Origin: Terrilactibacillus laevilacticus
GTDB lineage: Bacteria; Bacillota; Bacilli; Bacillales; Sporolactobacillaceae
Assembly (NCBI RefSeq): GCF_006517395.1
Contig: NZ_VDCY01000004.1
Coordinates: forward strand, 1 to 64,000
Length of the DNA stretch: 64,000 nucleotides
Reading direction: 5' to 3'
The notes under the pieces: model-generated
Databases searched by the model: none
Seen by the model: only the letters and a program-made list of their open reading frames with translations
What the model was told of the DNA's origin: nothing
Program-made: the position numbers and the translations under genes
Part shown: piece by piece, positions 18,839 through 29,071 of the stretch
Numbering within the stretch: position 1 is the stretch's first letter
How the letters are laid out: each line of letters opens with the position of its first letter

Positions 18839-19131
18839 CTTATAGTGCGTGTTCAAAAAGGTGACAAACGAAAAGGGTTACTGGCTAAGTACGCTGGCAT
18901 CCTGCAAGAAAACGCCAGTACTAGCCCGTCCTGGGCGTCGGAAGGCTAAGAGCGGCGCTGTTCCCGAGGACCGGCATTCCTCGCGTTGTGGTAGCTTCAG
19001 GCGCCCGCCACAGGACGTGAGCGATTTCAGCCAGCGATCCTCTTGTATCCGCTACATGAGGACCGGAAAAACAAGTGGGCGCCGAGATTCGCAAGTTATC
19101 ATTTGGTGACTTTTTGAACAACCTCTTATAG
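18839..19131 (+). mobile_element. Family A MITE-like element, copy A3 with exact 7-bp target duplication
   Basis: A 279-bp full-length element (18846-19124) starts TGCGTGTTCAAAAAGGTGAC and ends GGTGACTTTTTGAACAACCT. CTTATAG flanks it on both sides (18839-18845 and 19125-19131). It lies between the TPR gene and trxB. Short open frames on both strands within it (18849-19109, 18921-19121) follow the repeat and are not genes. Confidence 0.9.
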
Positions 19132-19222
19132 ATATATAATTATTTTAGACAAAACATAATTCATTGATTCATTTATTTTACATTAGTAAAAATGAGGGTT
19201 AGGTTGGAATACTAACGGATAA

Positions 19223-20182
<960 letters not shown>

Positions 20183-20301
20183 AGACTATCTATGTGATTT
20201 TGATTTCTTATCATGTTCTCTTAAATGAATTGTAATCTTAGTGACATACAAATGGGGTATGATAAAGATAGAATGACCCCCTTAATATATATGTAACATT
20301 T

Positions 20302-20339
20302 TTGCGTGAGCTCAAATTCAGAGTTCATGCATTTTTTTT
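20302..20339 (+). terminator. Terminator after trxB
   Basis: GCGTGAGCTC (20304-20313) pairs, with two G-U pairs, with GAGTTCATGC (20321-20330), followed by T8. Confidence 0.75.
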
Positions 20340-20699
20340 GCTGAATAATTTTTATTATTTCGAAATTATTGTGAACAGGTGAATATTAATGTTCTTTATG
20401 TTATTATAATCATAACCTAATGTAATGGTTCGGTATCGTGAGCACAGGCAAGTTAGCTAAAGACTTCTTGAAAAGCAAGTTGATTTTCAAAAATTAAATC
20501 GTTTAAGCAATCTTTTACCTATCAGAGATCTGAGGTTTGAATCTTAAGAAATTGTGAAAACGTCATTTCTTTCAAATAAGTCAGATCTGATCAAGCAGGT
20601 AGTGTTCTTTAATAATGGATAAAATATTCAAAATAATCCTACATAATAACACTATTGTTATTTCTTCAATATAAAAAAATTAGAAGGTGGATGTTTGAC
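20340..20699. other. Intergenic region upstream of the MHS transporter
   Basis: About 360 bp without a coding frame. It contains paired short repeats such as CAGATCTGA-type segments (near 20526 and 20582) that may be regulatory. A ribosome-binding AAGGTGG is at 20684-20690. I recognise no riboswitch or operator. Confidence 0.4.
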
Positions 20700-22013
20700 A
20701 TGATTAAATCAACTGAACGCGCGAATACACGTCGAATAACAGGGAATATTTTAAAAGGTTCGCTGGGTAATCTGATTGAATGGTATGACTGGTATGTTTA
20801 TGCTGCGTTTGCTGTTTATTTCTCAACAGAATTTTTTCCACAAGGGGACACAACGAGCCAATTATTAAATACTGCAGCAATTTTTGCTGTTGGCTTTCTT
20901 ATGCGTCCGATTGGAAGTTTGTTAATGGGTCGTTATGCGGATCGTTATGGTCGTCGTGCAGGACTGACGCTTTCTATTATGATTATGGCGTTTGGTTCAC
21001 TTGTTATTGCTATAACGCCGAGTTATCAAACGATTGGGATATTTGCTCCTATAATTTTAGTCATTGCTAGACTCATTCAAGGATTATCCTTAGGAGGAGA
21101 ATACGGAACGTCAGCAACGTATTTATCTGAGATGGCGAATTCAGGTCGACGTGGATTCTACTCAAGTTTTCAATATGTGACGCTAGTTGCGGGGCAAATG
21201 ATAGCACTGGGTGTCCAAATTATTTTACAATTATCGCTTGATGATTCTGAAATGAGAGCATGGGGTTGGCGCATTCCATTTGTCATAGGAGCTCTAGGGG
21301 CATTAACGGTTCTTTGGCTTCGCCGAACGATGGATGAATCGGAACAATTCAATAAAATGGATAAGGATGATAAAGAAAAAGCTGGAACGATTCGTGCTTT
21401 GATTAAGTATCCGAAGGCGGTGTTAACCGTTGTCGGATTAACGCTTGGTGGTACAGTGGCTTTCTATACGTATACGACCTATTTGCAGAAGTTTATGGTT
21501 AATTCAGTTGGTCTTAATAAGGAACTTGTTAGTTTAATCAATTTTGTTGCACTACTCATTTTTGTTATACTTCAACCATTAGCAGGGATGCTATCAGATC
21601 GTATTGGACGCAGACCACTATTAATGAGTTTTGGTATTTTCGGCACAATATTGACGGTGCCATTATTTCTACTTATGAAGCAATCACATAGCGCCATTGC
21701 GGCATTTCTATTAATGTTATTAGGTCTTATTATTGTTACAGGTTATACCTCGATTAATGCGATCGTTAAAGCAGAGCTATTTCCAACAGAAATACGTGCT
21801 CTAGGTGTAGGGTTTCCGTATGGATTAACGGTTGCTGTGTTTGGTGGAACCGCTGAGTTTGTTGCCTTATGGTTTAAAAGTATCGGTTTTGAGTCGTTGT
21901 TTTTCTACTATGTAGCAATCTGTATTTTTATTAGCTTTATTGTTTATTGGCGTATGGGTGAATCTTCGAAGAGGTCATATATAGAAGCCGAGCTGAAAAC
22001 TGAAAATAATTAG
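20700..22013 (+). CDS. MFS metabolite:proton symporter (MHS family)
   Basis: A 437-residue, 12-helix permease of the metabolite:H+ symporter family, the group of KgtP, ProP and ShiA. Signatures are GNLIEWYDWYVYAAFAVYFS near the N-terminus, FLMRPIGSLLMGRYADRYGRR in the helix 2-3 loop, LIQGLSLGGEYGTSATYLSE, and the second-half RIGRRPLL-type loop. The likely substrate is an organic acid such as a di- or tricarboxylate, but the sequence does not settle it. ATG 20700 has AAGGTGG 9 nt upstream. It interrupts the usual trxB-yvcI neighbourhood and is transcribed alone, with its own terminator. Confidence 0.88.
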   Translation: MIKSTERANTRRITGNILKGSLGNLIEWYDWYVYAAFAVYFSTEFFPQGDTTSQLLNTAAIFAVGFLMRPIGSLLMGRYADRYGRRAGLTLSIMIMAFGSLVIAITPSYQTIGIFAPIILVIARLIQGLSLGGEYGTSATYLSEMANSGRRGFYSSFQYVTLVAGQMIALGVQIILQLSLDDSEMRAWGWRIPFVIGALGALTVLWLRRTMDESEQFNKMDKDDKEKAGTIRALIKYPKAVLTVVGLTLGGTVAFYTYTTYLQKFMVNSVGLNKELVSLINFVALLIFVILQPLAGMLSDRIGRRPLLMSFGIFGTILTVPLFLLMKQSHSAIAAFLLMLLGLIIVTGYTSINAIVKAELFPTEIRALGVGFPYGLTVAVFGGTAEFVALWFKSIGFESLFFYYVAICIFISFIVYWRMGESSKRSYIEAELKTENN

Positions 22014-22034
22014 GGGACAGTTTGAAAATATCTT

Positions 22035-22070
22035 AAGCAGTAACAGATCATTGCCTGTTACTGCTTTTGT
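22035..22070 (+). terminator. Terminator after the MHS transporter
   Basis: Perfect 12-bp arms AAGCAGTAACAG (22035-22046) and CTGTTACTGCTT (22055-22066), followed by T-rich sequence. Confidence 0.85.
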
Positions 22071-22335
22071 ATGTTAAAAAGGATATCACAAAACTCTAAT
22101 ACTCTTTCGTTTATACTAATGTAGTGTGTTGATGAACATGATTCAGGAAAATTTTTGAATAAATGATAGGTGACTCGAGAATAGACAGGACTAGCTAAAT
22201 CAAAGTAAAATAAAATGAAAAATGGGATAGACTCGTATATAATAGAGTCAATGTATTTTCAATTTAATAAACCATATATTGGTATAAGTATCTTTATATA
22301 GAAAATAGTTGTAACATTAGATAGAGGTGAGCAGC

Positions 22336-22794
22336 TTGCAGCGCGTAACGAACTGTTTGTTAAAGCATGACGATAAAGTATTATTATTAAAAAAGCCGAG
22401 AAGAGGCTGGTGGGTAGCACCCGGTGGGAAAATGGAGAGTGGGGAATCCATTAAGGATACGGTCATTCGTGAATTTCGTGAGGAAACTGGACTGTATTTG
22501 CAAAATCCAGAGCTAAAAGGTGTATTTACCTTTATAATAAAAGAGGGAGACAAAACCATATCCGAGTGGATGATGTTCACTTTTTATGCGGATGATTATG
22601 AAGGCCAACTTATAGGACAAAGTAAAGAAGGCGAGCTTGCTTGGCAGAAGGCAGATGAATTTCAAAAGCTCCCAATGGCGGAAGGAGATTACCATTTATT
22701 AGACTACGTCCTTCATGGGCGAGGGATGATTTTTGGAACATTTCATTATTCGCCGGATTTTGAATTATTAAGTTACAGACTCGATCCAAATTAA
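22336..22794 (+). CDS. Nudix hydrolase (YvcI-like)
   Basis: The ~152-residue protein has the Nudix box [23 protein letters not shown] (GX5EX7REUXEEXGU pattern), which coordinates Mg for hydrolysis of nucleoside-diphosphate derivatives. The context [29 protein letters not shown] matches B. subtilis YvcI closely. The substrate is unknown. I start at TTG 22336 because GAGG is 8 nt upstream; the in-frame GTG at 22327 would add MSS. It begins the yvcI-rapZ-glmR-whiA-crh gene block, 28 nt before rapZ. Confidence 0.9.
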   Translation: MQRVTNCLLKHDDKVLLLKKPRRGWWVAPGGKMESGESIKDTVIREFREETGLYLQNPELKGVFTFIIKEGDKTISEWMMFTFYADDYEGQLIGQSKEGELAWQKADEFQKLPMAEGDYHLLDYVLHGRGMIFGTFHYSPDFELLSYRLDPN

Positions 22795-22822
22795 AAGAGA
22801 TGAAAAGGGAGGTTCGGGTATT

Positions 22823-23695
22823 ATGGGGAAAAATATTCAGGTGGTCATCATTACAGGTATGTCAGGGGCAGGAAAAACAGTCGCTATTCAAAGTTTTGAG
22901 GACTTAGGTTACTTTTGCATTGATAACCTGCCGCCGTCCTTACTGCCGAAATTCATTGATCTAGTAGGAGATTCTGGTGAAAAATTAAATAAACTAGCCG
23001 TTGTGATGGATTTAAGGGGACGTGAAATATTTGACTCTTTATTTGAGTCCATTGATTCATTTAGTAAAAATGAAAAAATTAAGCCCCAAATACTATTCCT
23101 AGATGCAAAGGATCAATCGTTGGTTAGACGTTACAAAGAAACAAGACGCTCTCATCCTTTATCACCGAGAGGTTTGCCTTTAGAGGGGATTAAGATTGAA
23201 AGAGAAAAATTAGAAGAAATCAAAGGGCTTGCTCAATGTTATATTGATACTACGGACATGAAGCCTGTCCAATTAAGAGACACCATTATCGCTCAATTTG
23301 GTGATGAGAATGACCAATCTTTCCGAGTGAATGTTCTCTCCTTTGGTTTTAAATACGGAATTCCAATAGATGCTGATCTTGTTTTTGACGTTAGATTTTT
23401 ACCAAATCCATATTATATTGAACATATGAGACCTCGAACAGGTCTAGAAAAAGACGTTGCAGATTATGTATTTAAATGGACTGAGACGAAGCAATTCCTA
23501 CAGAAGTTGCTCGATCTCTTGCGTTTTATGCTACCTCAGTATAAGAGAGAGGGTAAGAGACAACTTGTCATCGCCATTGGATGCACTGGTGGAAGACATC
23601 GTTCAGTTGCTTTGGCTGAGCATATTAGTAAAGAAATATCCGAAGTATATCCTTCTCGTGTGATGCATCGAGATGTTGAAAAAGGAAATTACTAA
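22823..23695 (+). CDS. rapZ: RapZ-family nucleotide-binding protein
   Basis: The 290-residue protein has a Walker A motif GMSGAGKT at about residues 12-19 and the conserved C-terminal part ([33 protein letters not shown]). In Gram-negatives RapZ controls GlmS sRNA decay; in Bacillus the equivalent YvcJ binds nucleotides and affects competence and late growth, and the sRNA role is not established. An AGGGAGG precedes ATG 22823. It ends 1 nt before the glmR start. Confidence 0.95.
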   Translation: MGKNIQVVIITGMSGAGKTVAIQSFEDLGYFCIDNLPPSLLPKFIDLVGDSGEKLNKLAVVMDLRGREIFDSLFESIDSFSKNEKIKPQILFLDAKDQSLVRRYKETRRSHPLSPRGLPLEGIKIEREKLEEIKGLAQCYIDTTDMKPVQLRDTIIAQFGDENDQSFRVNVLSFGFKYGIPIDADLVFDVRFLPNPYYIEHMRPRTGLEKDVADYVFKWTETKQFLQKLLDLLRFMLPQYKREGKRQLVIAIGCTGGRHRSVALAEHISKEISEVYPSRVMHRDVEKGNY

Positions 23696-23696
23696 C

Positions 23697-24656
23697 ATGA
23701 CAAAAAAACAAAAAATTGTAGCCATCGGTGGTGGAACGGGTTTATCGAGGATCTTAAGAGGACTTAAAAAACATCCGTTGGACATTACCGCCATCGTTAC
23801 GGTGGCCGATGATGGCGGAAGTTCAGGTATGTTAAGAAATGAACTTCAAATTCCACCACCTGGAGATATTCGAAACGTTCTCGTTGCTTTATCTGACGTT
23901 GAACCTATGTTTGAACAACTTTTGCAACACAGATTTAGAAACGGGAATGGCTTAAGTGGTCACTCTTTGGGTAATTTGCTCATCGCTGCTTTAACGTCCA
24001 TTACAGGTGACTTTGTTAAAGGCATTGCGGAAATGAGTCGAATATTAAATGTAAATGGTAATGTTCTCCCTGCGGCAAATCAAAGTATCATACTGGGTGC
24101 TTTGATGACAGACGGGACCATTGTTAAAGGTGAATCAACTATTCGAGAAAGCAATAAGAAAATTAAACGTGTTTTTCTGGAACCATCAAATATAGCCCCT
24201 CTTCAAGAAAGTGTTGAAGCGATTAAGCAGGCGGATTTAATAGTACTCGGTCCAGGAAGTTTATATACAAGTGTTATTCCAAATATCTTAGTTCCAGAAC
24301 TTGCGGAAGAAATTAAAAAGGCAAAAGCAAAGAAAGTGTACATCTGTAACATTATGACCGAAAAAGGAGAAACAGATTACTTTACGGCAGCTGACCATGT
24401 GAAAGTGTTATTGGATCATGTTTCAAGTCAATTTCTTGATTATATACTCGTTAATAATAAGACAATTAATCAAGATATCTTAGAAAACTATGCCCGTGAA
24501 GAGGCAGAACCAGTACTGTGCGACAGTAAAAGATGCGAAGCACTAGGTATACAAGTGATAAGTGATGATCTTGTTTCCTATGATCATCAAGTGATCCGAC
24601 ACAATGAGAAAGTGGTTAGTGATTGGCTTGTAAAACTACTTCCGCCTAATAATTAA
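23697..24656 (+). CDS. glmR: Gluconeogenesis factor / morphogenic protein GlmR (YvcK)
   Basis: The 319-residue YvcK/CofD-like protein has the N-terminal [43 protein letters not shown] and [12 protein letters not shown] motifs that bind UDP-sugars in this family. In Bacillus it is needed for growth on gluconeogenic carbon and for cell wall shape, stimulating GlmS. I start at ATG 23697, two bases after rapZ, with AAAGGAAA upstream; an in-frame start at 23673 inside rapZ is unlikely. It lies 16 nt before whiA. Confidence 0.95.
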   Translation: MTKKQKIVAIGGGTGLSRILRGLKKHPLDITAIVTVADDGGSSGMLRNELQIPPPGDIRNVLVALSDVEPMFEQLLQHRFRNGNGLSGHSLGNLLIAALTSITGDFVKGIAEMSRILNVNGNVLPAANQSIILGALMTDGTIVKGESTIRESNKKIKRVFLEPSNIAPLQESVEAIKQADLIVLGPGSLYTSVIPNILVPELAEEIKKAKAKKVYICNIMTEKGETDYFTAADHVKVLLDHVSSQFLDYILVNNKTINQDILENYAREEAEPVLCDSKRCEALGIQVISDDLVSYDHQVIRHNEKVVSDWLVKLLPPNN

Positions 24657-24672
24657 GGGGGGTGTGGCAAAA

Positions 24673-25602
24673 ATGTCCTTTGCTGCAGAAACAAAGAAAG
24701 AACTGACGCAACTGGAAGTCAAACCATGTTGTGCAACAGCGGAACTAGCTGCACTCATTCGAATGAACGGATCGATCTCAATTGTAAATAAACAATTGAG
24801 TTTAGATATTTGCACTGAGAATGCAGCGATAGCTAGAAGAATCTACGTTTTAATTAAGAAAAATTATACATTTCCGATTGAAATATTAGTGCGACGGAAG
24901 ATGCGTTTAAAGAAAAATAATGTCTATATTGTTAGAATGAAAGAAAATACGAAAGATTTCTTGCATGCATTGAAAATTGTCGATGAAAATTTTATGTTTA
25001 CACGTGAAATAGATCCTGACTTAATTAAAAAGTCATGTTGCAAAAGATCTTATCTACGTGGAGCATTTTTAGCAGGGGGATCACTTAATCACCCTGAGTC
25101 ATCTTACCATCTTGAAATCTTTTCAAATTATGAAGATCACACTCATTCATTAGCTCGTTTAATGAATGAATTTAATTTAAATGTCAAAATACTACCACGT
25201 AAGAGCGGTTACATTATATACTTAAAGGAGAGTGAGAAGATCACCGATTTTTTGAGTATCATTGCTGCACATCAAGCTCTGTTTTATTTTGAAGATATAC
25301 GGATTGTTAAGGACATGCGTAATTCGGTTAACCGTCTGGTTAATTGTGAAACAGCCAATCTTAATAAAACAGTGAGCGCCGCAATGAAACAAATTGAAAA
25401 TATTAGAATTATTGAAGAAAAATTGGGGTTGGATCAACTTCCAGATAAACTTCGTGAGATTGCAGAAGTTCGATTGAAGCATCCGGATGTTACTATGAAG
25501 GAGCTTGGAGAATTAGTTCAAGGAGAACATATCAGTAAATCAGGAATCAATCATCGATTTCGAAAAATTGAAGTATTAGCGAATCAACTGCGAGGTAAAT
25601 AG
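24673..25602 (+). CDS. whiA: DNA-binding protein WhiA
   Basis: The 309-residue WhiA protein combines an N-terminal LAGLIDADG-homing-endonuclease-like fold ([37 protein letters not shown]) with a C-terminal helix-turn-helix ([40 protein letters not shown]). In Streptomyces it controls sporulation division genes; in B. subtilis it affects cell division and chromosome segregation. ATG 24673 gives the MSFA start found in B. subtilis; the in-frame GTG at 24664 would add three residues. Neighbours glmR and crh are as in B. subtilis. Confidence 0.96.
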   Translation: MSFAAETKKELTQLEVKPCCATAELAALIRMNGSISIVNKQLSLDICTENAAIARRIYVLIKKNYTFPIEILVRRKMRLKKNNVYIVRMKENTKDFLHALKIVDENFMFTREIDPDLIKKSCCKRSYLRGAFLAGGSLNHPESSYHLEIFSNYEDHTHSLARLMNEFNLNVKILPRKSGYIIYLKESEKITDFLSIIAAHQALFYFEDIRIVKDMRNSVNRLVNCETANLNKTVSAAMKQIENIRIIEEKLGLDQLPDKLREIAEVRLKHPDVTMKELGELVQGEHISKSGINHRFRKIEVLANQLRGK

Positions 25603-25749
25603 GTCATAATGGTAATGAAGTTAAGTCCATGATTCCCGGCTTTTTAGGGGTATATAAGCCCCTCTATCCACTTCTTTGAAATCCTTACTAGAGATAAAGA
25701 GGCTTATGACTAATGAGTACGGATAAAAGAAAATGGGAGGTCAATTCTG

Positions 25750-26004
25750 TTGGAGGAAAAAACGGCTTATATTGCTATTCCAGGTGGTCTTCAGGCGAGG
25801 GCGGCAGCCCAATTTGTTCAGGAAGCAAATCAGTATCATTCGGATTTATTTTTGGAATATCAATCTGTACGAGTTAATGCAAAAAGCATTATGGGTATCA
25901 TGAGTCTAGCTTTAAGTGAAGGAACGCAAGTAAAAGTGGTCGCTGAAGGAAATGATGAGGCGGTCGCTGCTCAGGCTCTCGTTAATTTTATAACTAACAG
26001 TTAG
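25750..26004 (+). CDS. crh: HPr-like catabolite repression protein Crh
   Basis: The 84-residue protein is HPr-like but has Gln at position 15 (GGLQARAAA) in place of the catalytic His, so it cannot act in the PTS phosphorelay. Ser46 (NAKSIMGIM), the HPr kinase site, is kept. In Bacillus, Ser46-phosphorylated Crh is a co-repressor for CcpA. The start is TTG at 25750 with GGGAGG upstream. It follows whiA after 147 nt; a bidirectional terminator separates it from convergent clpP. Confidence 0.95.
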   Translation: MEEKTAYIAIPGGLQARAAAQFVQEANQYHSDLFLEYQSVRVNAKSIMGIMSLALSEGTQVKVVAEGNDEAVAAQALVNFITNS

Positions 26005-26050
26005 GTAATCATGAAATTTGATTTTCTGTTTCTCACAAAACTGGATAACG

Positions 26051-26098
26051 AAAGAAAACTTGCCGATTGCGGGGCCTATAAGGCGCAGACAGAGGCCT
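26051..26098 (+). repeat. Family B interspersed repeat, copy 2
   Basis: A 48-bp plus-strand copy from AAAGAAAACTTGCCGATTGC to CAGACAGAGGCCT, between crh and clpP. It is the closest to consensus. The same intervals around AAAGAAAA and AGGCCT define all five copies. Confidence 0.88.
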
Positions 26099-26128
26099 AA
26101 GCCTGTGCTTATCCTTTCTTAAAGTATA

Positions 26129-26167
26129 AAAAAGACTACCAAAAGCAAAATGCTAATGATAGTCTTT
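26129..26167. terminator. Bidirectional terminator between crh and clpP
   Basis: AAAGACTA and TAGTCTTT form the stem, with a second GCA/TGC inner pairing. On the minus strand T6 follows, so it is strongest for clpP; it can also end the crh transcript. Confidence 0.75.
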
Positions 26168-26179
26168 CCTTTTGTTAAA

Positions 26180-26761
26180 TTATTTAGAAATTAAGACTTC
26201 ATCGATGAGTCCATATTTTTTGGCATCATCTGCTGACATGAAGTTATCTCGTTCTGTATCGCGGTTTATAACCTCGATGGGTTGACCTGAACGTTCAGCC
26301 ATGATTGCATTTAATTTTTCACGCATTTTAATAATACGTTTCGCGTGGATTTCAATATCTGTTGCTTGTCCTTGGGTTCCACCAAGAGGTTGGTGAATCA
26401 TGATTTCGCTATTAGGTAATGCAAAGCGTTTGCCAATTTCTCCAGCTGTTAAGAGAAAGGCACCCATTGATGCTGCCATACCGACACAAATAGTAGATAC
26501 TTTCGGTTTAATGTGTTGCATCGTATCATAAATAGCCATACCCGCTGTGATTGATCCACCAGGACTGTTTATGTAGATTGAAATATCTTTTTCAGGATCT
26601 TCTGCTGCCAAGAAAAGCAGTTGGGCAACAATAGCGTTAGCCACATTATCATCAATAGCGGTACCAAGCATAATAATACGATCTTTCAACAGACGGGAAT
26701 AAATGTCATAGGCACGTTCCCCTCGATTTGTTTGCTCAATGACTGTTGGAATTAATGGCAT
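26180..26761 (-). CDS. clpP: ATP-dependent Clp protease proteolytic subunit
   Basis: ClpP forms the tetradecameric protease chamber used with ClpC/ClpX/ClpE. The 193-residue protein has the catalytic triad Ser98 (GMAASMGAF), His123 (MIHQPLGG) and Asp172 (RDTERDNF). GGAGGG on the minus strand precedes the ATG at 26761. A CtsR-type operator overlapping the -35 region lies at 26829-26845. It is convergent with crh. Confidence 0.98.
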   Translation of the reverse strand: MPLIPTVIEQTNRGERAYDIYSRLLKDRIIMLGTAIDDNVANAIVAQLLFLAAEDPEKDISIYINSPGGSITAGMAIYDTMQHIKPKVSTICVGMAASMGAFLLTAGEIGKRFALPNSEIMIHQPLGGTQGQATDIEIHAKRIIKMREKLNAIMAERSGQPIEVINRDTERDNFMSADDAKKYGLIDEVLISK

Positions 26762-26808
26762 TGAACACCCTCCTTTTTATCTTTCATAAGTGATCTTTCT
26801 TTAAAAAC

Positions 26809-26845
26809 TATATTCATCATACCTCAATGGTCAATTTAGGTCAAA
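26809..26845 (-). promoter_or_regulatory. clpP promoter with CtsR operator
   Basis: The plus-strand GGTCAATTTAGGTCAAA (26829-26845) matches the CtsR heptad repeat RGTCAAANANRGTCAAA at all but two fixed positions. On the minus strand it overlaps TTGACC, which with 17 bp and TATGAT makes a sigma-A promoter. The arrangement fits class III heat-shock repression. Confidence 0.85.
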
Positions 26846-27001
26846 TTTTTTGATCATTGAAGATATTGATGGTTTTGCAGGCTTTTTCCTATGTTTTATG
26901 TTATTCTTGTGTGTCCCAAATAAGTATAAGAAAGTAGTCCCAATTAATAAAAAATACAGGCTATGAACCCTATCCCATACGTTTTGCCTTAAATATAGAT
27001 G

Positions 27002-27043
27002 CTAAAAGTACGTGTTCAAAACTTTTTGAACAACCTCTAAAAG
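27002..27043 (+). mobile_element. Family A scar, 28 bp with exact 7-bp target duplication
   Basis: TACGTGTTCAAAA joined to CTTTTTGAACAACCT (27009-27036) is the two ends of family A with the whole body missing. CTAAAAG flanks it exactly on both sides (27002-27008 and 27037-27043). It lies between clpP and the next minus-strand gene. Confidence 0.88.
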
Positions 27044-27076
27044 CATTCATTCCCTAATTTACCTTTTTTTAAACGA

Positions 27077-27397
27077 TTATTTATGTGGAAATTGATAACC
27101 AGACGTTTGAATGCCAGATGCTTTTAGTGATTTTTCGATCCATTCTGGTTTCATAACGTGGTGATCATAGTTAATCGAGATAGAATGTTGATTGCGGTGA
27201 TACTGATAATTCTTAATACCAAGTATATGGTTGATGGTTACATTCAGATTCTTTTGGTCTTTGGCGGTAGGAAGATCAATATGGTTAAAGGTAATCTGGT
27301 CACTTGACGGATGCGTATATTTCCATTTTTCCGTAAAAAGAAGACCTGTACAAATTAATGAAATAATAAGAAATGAATTAAGAATACGATGTTTCAA
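27077..27397 (-). CDS. Small secreted/anchored protein, HMA-like fold possible
   Basis: A 106-residue protein. Residues 1-22 (MKHRILNSFLIISLICTGLLF) look like a signal peptide or anchor. The C-terminal 65 residues (LNVTINHILGIKNYQYHRNQ... PEWIEKSLKASGI) have the spacing of a beta-alpha-beta ferredoxin/heavy-metal-associated fold, but the CxxC metal motif is absent. Function is unknown. A GGAGG upstream of the ATG supports the start. Confidence 0.6.
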   Translation of the reverse strand: MKHRILNSFLIISLICTGLLFTEKWKYTHPSSDQITFNHIDLPTAKDQKNLNVTINHILGIKNYQYHRNQHSISINYDHHVMKPEWIEKSLKASGIQTSGYQFPHK

Positions 27398-27564
27398 TTC
27401 GGTTTCCTCCCTATCTAAAAATCATCCTCCTATTAGAATGTCTATAACATGGCTTAATATGCATGTCAGATGCTGTTATGGTGGTTATAGACCTTTGTTA
27501 GTTTCTCTCTATTGATTTTATTATCATATTAAGTTATAATAACTATCGTGTCTTCATCTATTAT

Positions 27565-27643
27565 GCGCTCGTAGCTCAGTTGGATAGAGCGGTGGTTTCC
27601 GGTACCACGTCTGTCGGGGGTTCGAATCCCTTCGAGCGCGCCA
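27565..27643 (+). tRNA. tRNA-Arg (CCG anticodon)
   Basis: A cloverleaf is visible: acceptor GCGCTCG pairs with CGAGCGC; D-stem GCTC/GAGC; anticodon stem GTGGT/ACCAC with loop TTCCGGT giving anticodon CCG (reads CGG); T-loop TTCGAAT in GGGGG/CCCTT (two G-U pairs); discriminator G and encoded CCA. By my alignment the variable region is 7 nt, longer than the usual 5. A strong terminator follows. Confidence 0.95.
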
Positions 27644-27660
27644 TTAAACATACATATATC

Positions 27661-27695
27661 AAGGGTTTAGCAGACATCATGCTAAACCCTTTTTT
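27661..27695 (+). terminator. Terminator after tRNA-Arg
   Basis: Perfect 11-bp arms AGGGTTTAGCA (27662-27672) and TGCTAAACCCT (27680-27690), followed by T5. Confidence 0.9.
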
Positions 27696-27744
27696 ACACT
27701 TTAAGAAAGGATTAAGATTCAAGGAATAAAGTATAAGGGCAACT

Positions 27745-27792
27745 AAGCCTCTATCTGCGCCTTACAGGCTGGCCAATCGGCAAGTTTACTTT
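27745..27792 (-). repeat. Family B interspersed repeat, copy 3
   Basis: A diverged minus-strand copy of the 48-bp repeat (AGCCT end at 27746-27750, AAAGTAAACTTGCCGATTGG end at 27792), between the tRNA terminator and the coat protein gene. Confidence 0.75.
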
Positions 27793-27930
27793 AATATAAA
27801 TCGGTTTTTGGCACAAAACTGGCACATAATGATATTGCCCTTTTTGAATAAAATGGGTATTCGTATTATGACAAGGCTATTCCCTAATACATAGGCTATA
27901 AGTGTACTAAAGATGAGGAGGAATAAACTT

Positions 27931-28491
27931 ATGACATGGAATCCAAACTCAATGCCGAATGTTAACCCAATGTCAATGCCAAATACAATGCCGAATGTTA
28001 ACCCAATGTCAATGCCAAATACAATGCCAAATACAATGCCGAATGTTAGCCCAATGTCAATGCCGAATACAATGCCGAATGTTAGCCCAATGTCAATGCC
28101 GAATACAATGCCAATGCCCCATTCTAAACCAACTGAAAAGGCTAACATGCCAAGTATGAAAGGGTGTCCAAATCAAGGTCCAATGCATGGGAAAAAAATG
28201 ATGAAAGGTGCAGAATTTCCTACAGGGCCAAGTAAAAGTGGGGGACATTCAAGAAATCTTTATTGTCCACCAACACGAGGCAAAGATATCGTTGATCCAC
28301 AAACAATGGATGTAGCCCATATTTATAAACCTGTTATCGTTAAACACATTCACCCTTCCCATACTCAAATTCAAACACACTATTTATACGAACACCAACA
28401 TTACTACCCACACACTGTATCACATTGTTGTGATGTTCAACATAGAAACGTTCAATGCGGTTGCCCTCAGCGTCCAAATATATCTTGTTAA
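27931..28491 (+). CDS. CotD-like spore coat protein with N-terminal Met/Pro/Asn repeats
   Basis: A 186-residue protein. The N-terminal ~55 residues repeat the unit PNVNPMSMPNTM (12 residues, 36 bp, with shorter PNTM insertions), and the DNA is repetitive too. Residues from about 120 (YKPVIVKHIHPSHTQIQTHY, then EHQHYYPHTVSHCCDVQ) match the His-, Tyr- and Cys-rich core of inner coat protein CotD. The repeat-CotD fusion is longer than B. subtilis CotD (about 75 residues). I start at ATG 27931 with GAGGAGG upstream. It is a spore protein by family; a sigma-K promoter was not identified by eye. Confidence 0.8.
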   Translation: MTWNPNSMPNVNPMSMPNTMPNVNPMSMPNTMPNTMPNVSPMSMPNTMPNVSPMSMPNTMPMPHSKPTEKANMPSMKGCPNQGPMHGKKMMKGAEFPTGPSKSGGHSRNLYCPPTRGKDIVDPQTMDVAHIYKPVIVKHIHPSHTQIQTHYLYEHQHYYPHTVSHCCDVQHRNVQCGCPQRPNISC

Positions 28492-28493
28492 TG

Positions 28494-28529
28494 AAATAGT
28501 CATCAGTGGCGTTCACTGATGACTATTTT
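28494..28529 (+). terminator. Terminator after the CotD-like gene
   Basis: AAATAGTCATCAGTG and CACTGATGACTATTT form a perfect 15-bp stem with a 5-nt loop, followed by T-rich sequence. Confidence 0.88.
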
Positions 28530-28637
28530 GAAACTTTATTTTTTGAATTATTGCCACATAACGATTGCTTCACTTAACATGTTTTGATTAGAACATGGGT
28601 GGTTTATCTCTATTATTCGGATAAGAATACATAATAG

Positions 28638-28911
28638 AGGTTGTTCAAAAAGTCACCAAATGATAAGATGCGAATCTCGGCGCCCACTTGTTTTTTCGGT
28701 CCTCATGTAGTGGATAAAAGAGGATCTCTAGCTAAAATCTCTATGTGTGGCCCGCGCCTGAAGCTACCACATCCTGTGGTATGCCGGGCCCTAAGGAACT
28801 GCGCCGCTCTTAGCCTCCGACGCCCAGGACGGGCTAGTACTGGCGTTTCTTGCAGGATGCCAGCGTACTTAGCCAGTAACCCTTTTCATTTGTCACCTTG
28901 TGGAACACGCA
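28638..28911 (-). mobile_element. Family A MITE-like element, copy A4 (274 bp)
   Basis: Minus-orientation full-length element, starting AGGTTGTTCAAAAAGTCACC and ending with AACACGCA. Flanks are ATAATAG (left) and CTAATAA (right), an imperfect version of the CTNNNAG duplication, consistent with age. The body keeps CGCCCAGGACGGGCTAGT and TTAGCCAGTAACCCTTTTCA. Confidence 0.82.
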
Positions 28912-29071
28912 CTAATAATAAGGTTTTTGTAAAATACATGATTTGTTTTATTTATTAAACCAATGTATGATAAGGAGTGTTGGTTCACTCCATGATAAGA
29001 TTGTGGAATCTATTAAAAAATTCTGGACCGTTGTTTAAACTAAAAACTTAAATAAAGGAGTTGATAACTTA

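Noticed and set aside
18849-19121. Reading frames on both strands within the family A element
   Set aside because: They follow the GC-rich repeat, lack RBS, and equivalent copies (A1, A2, A4, A6) do not conserve the frame.
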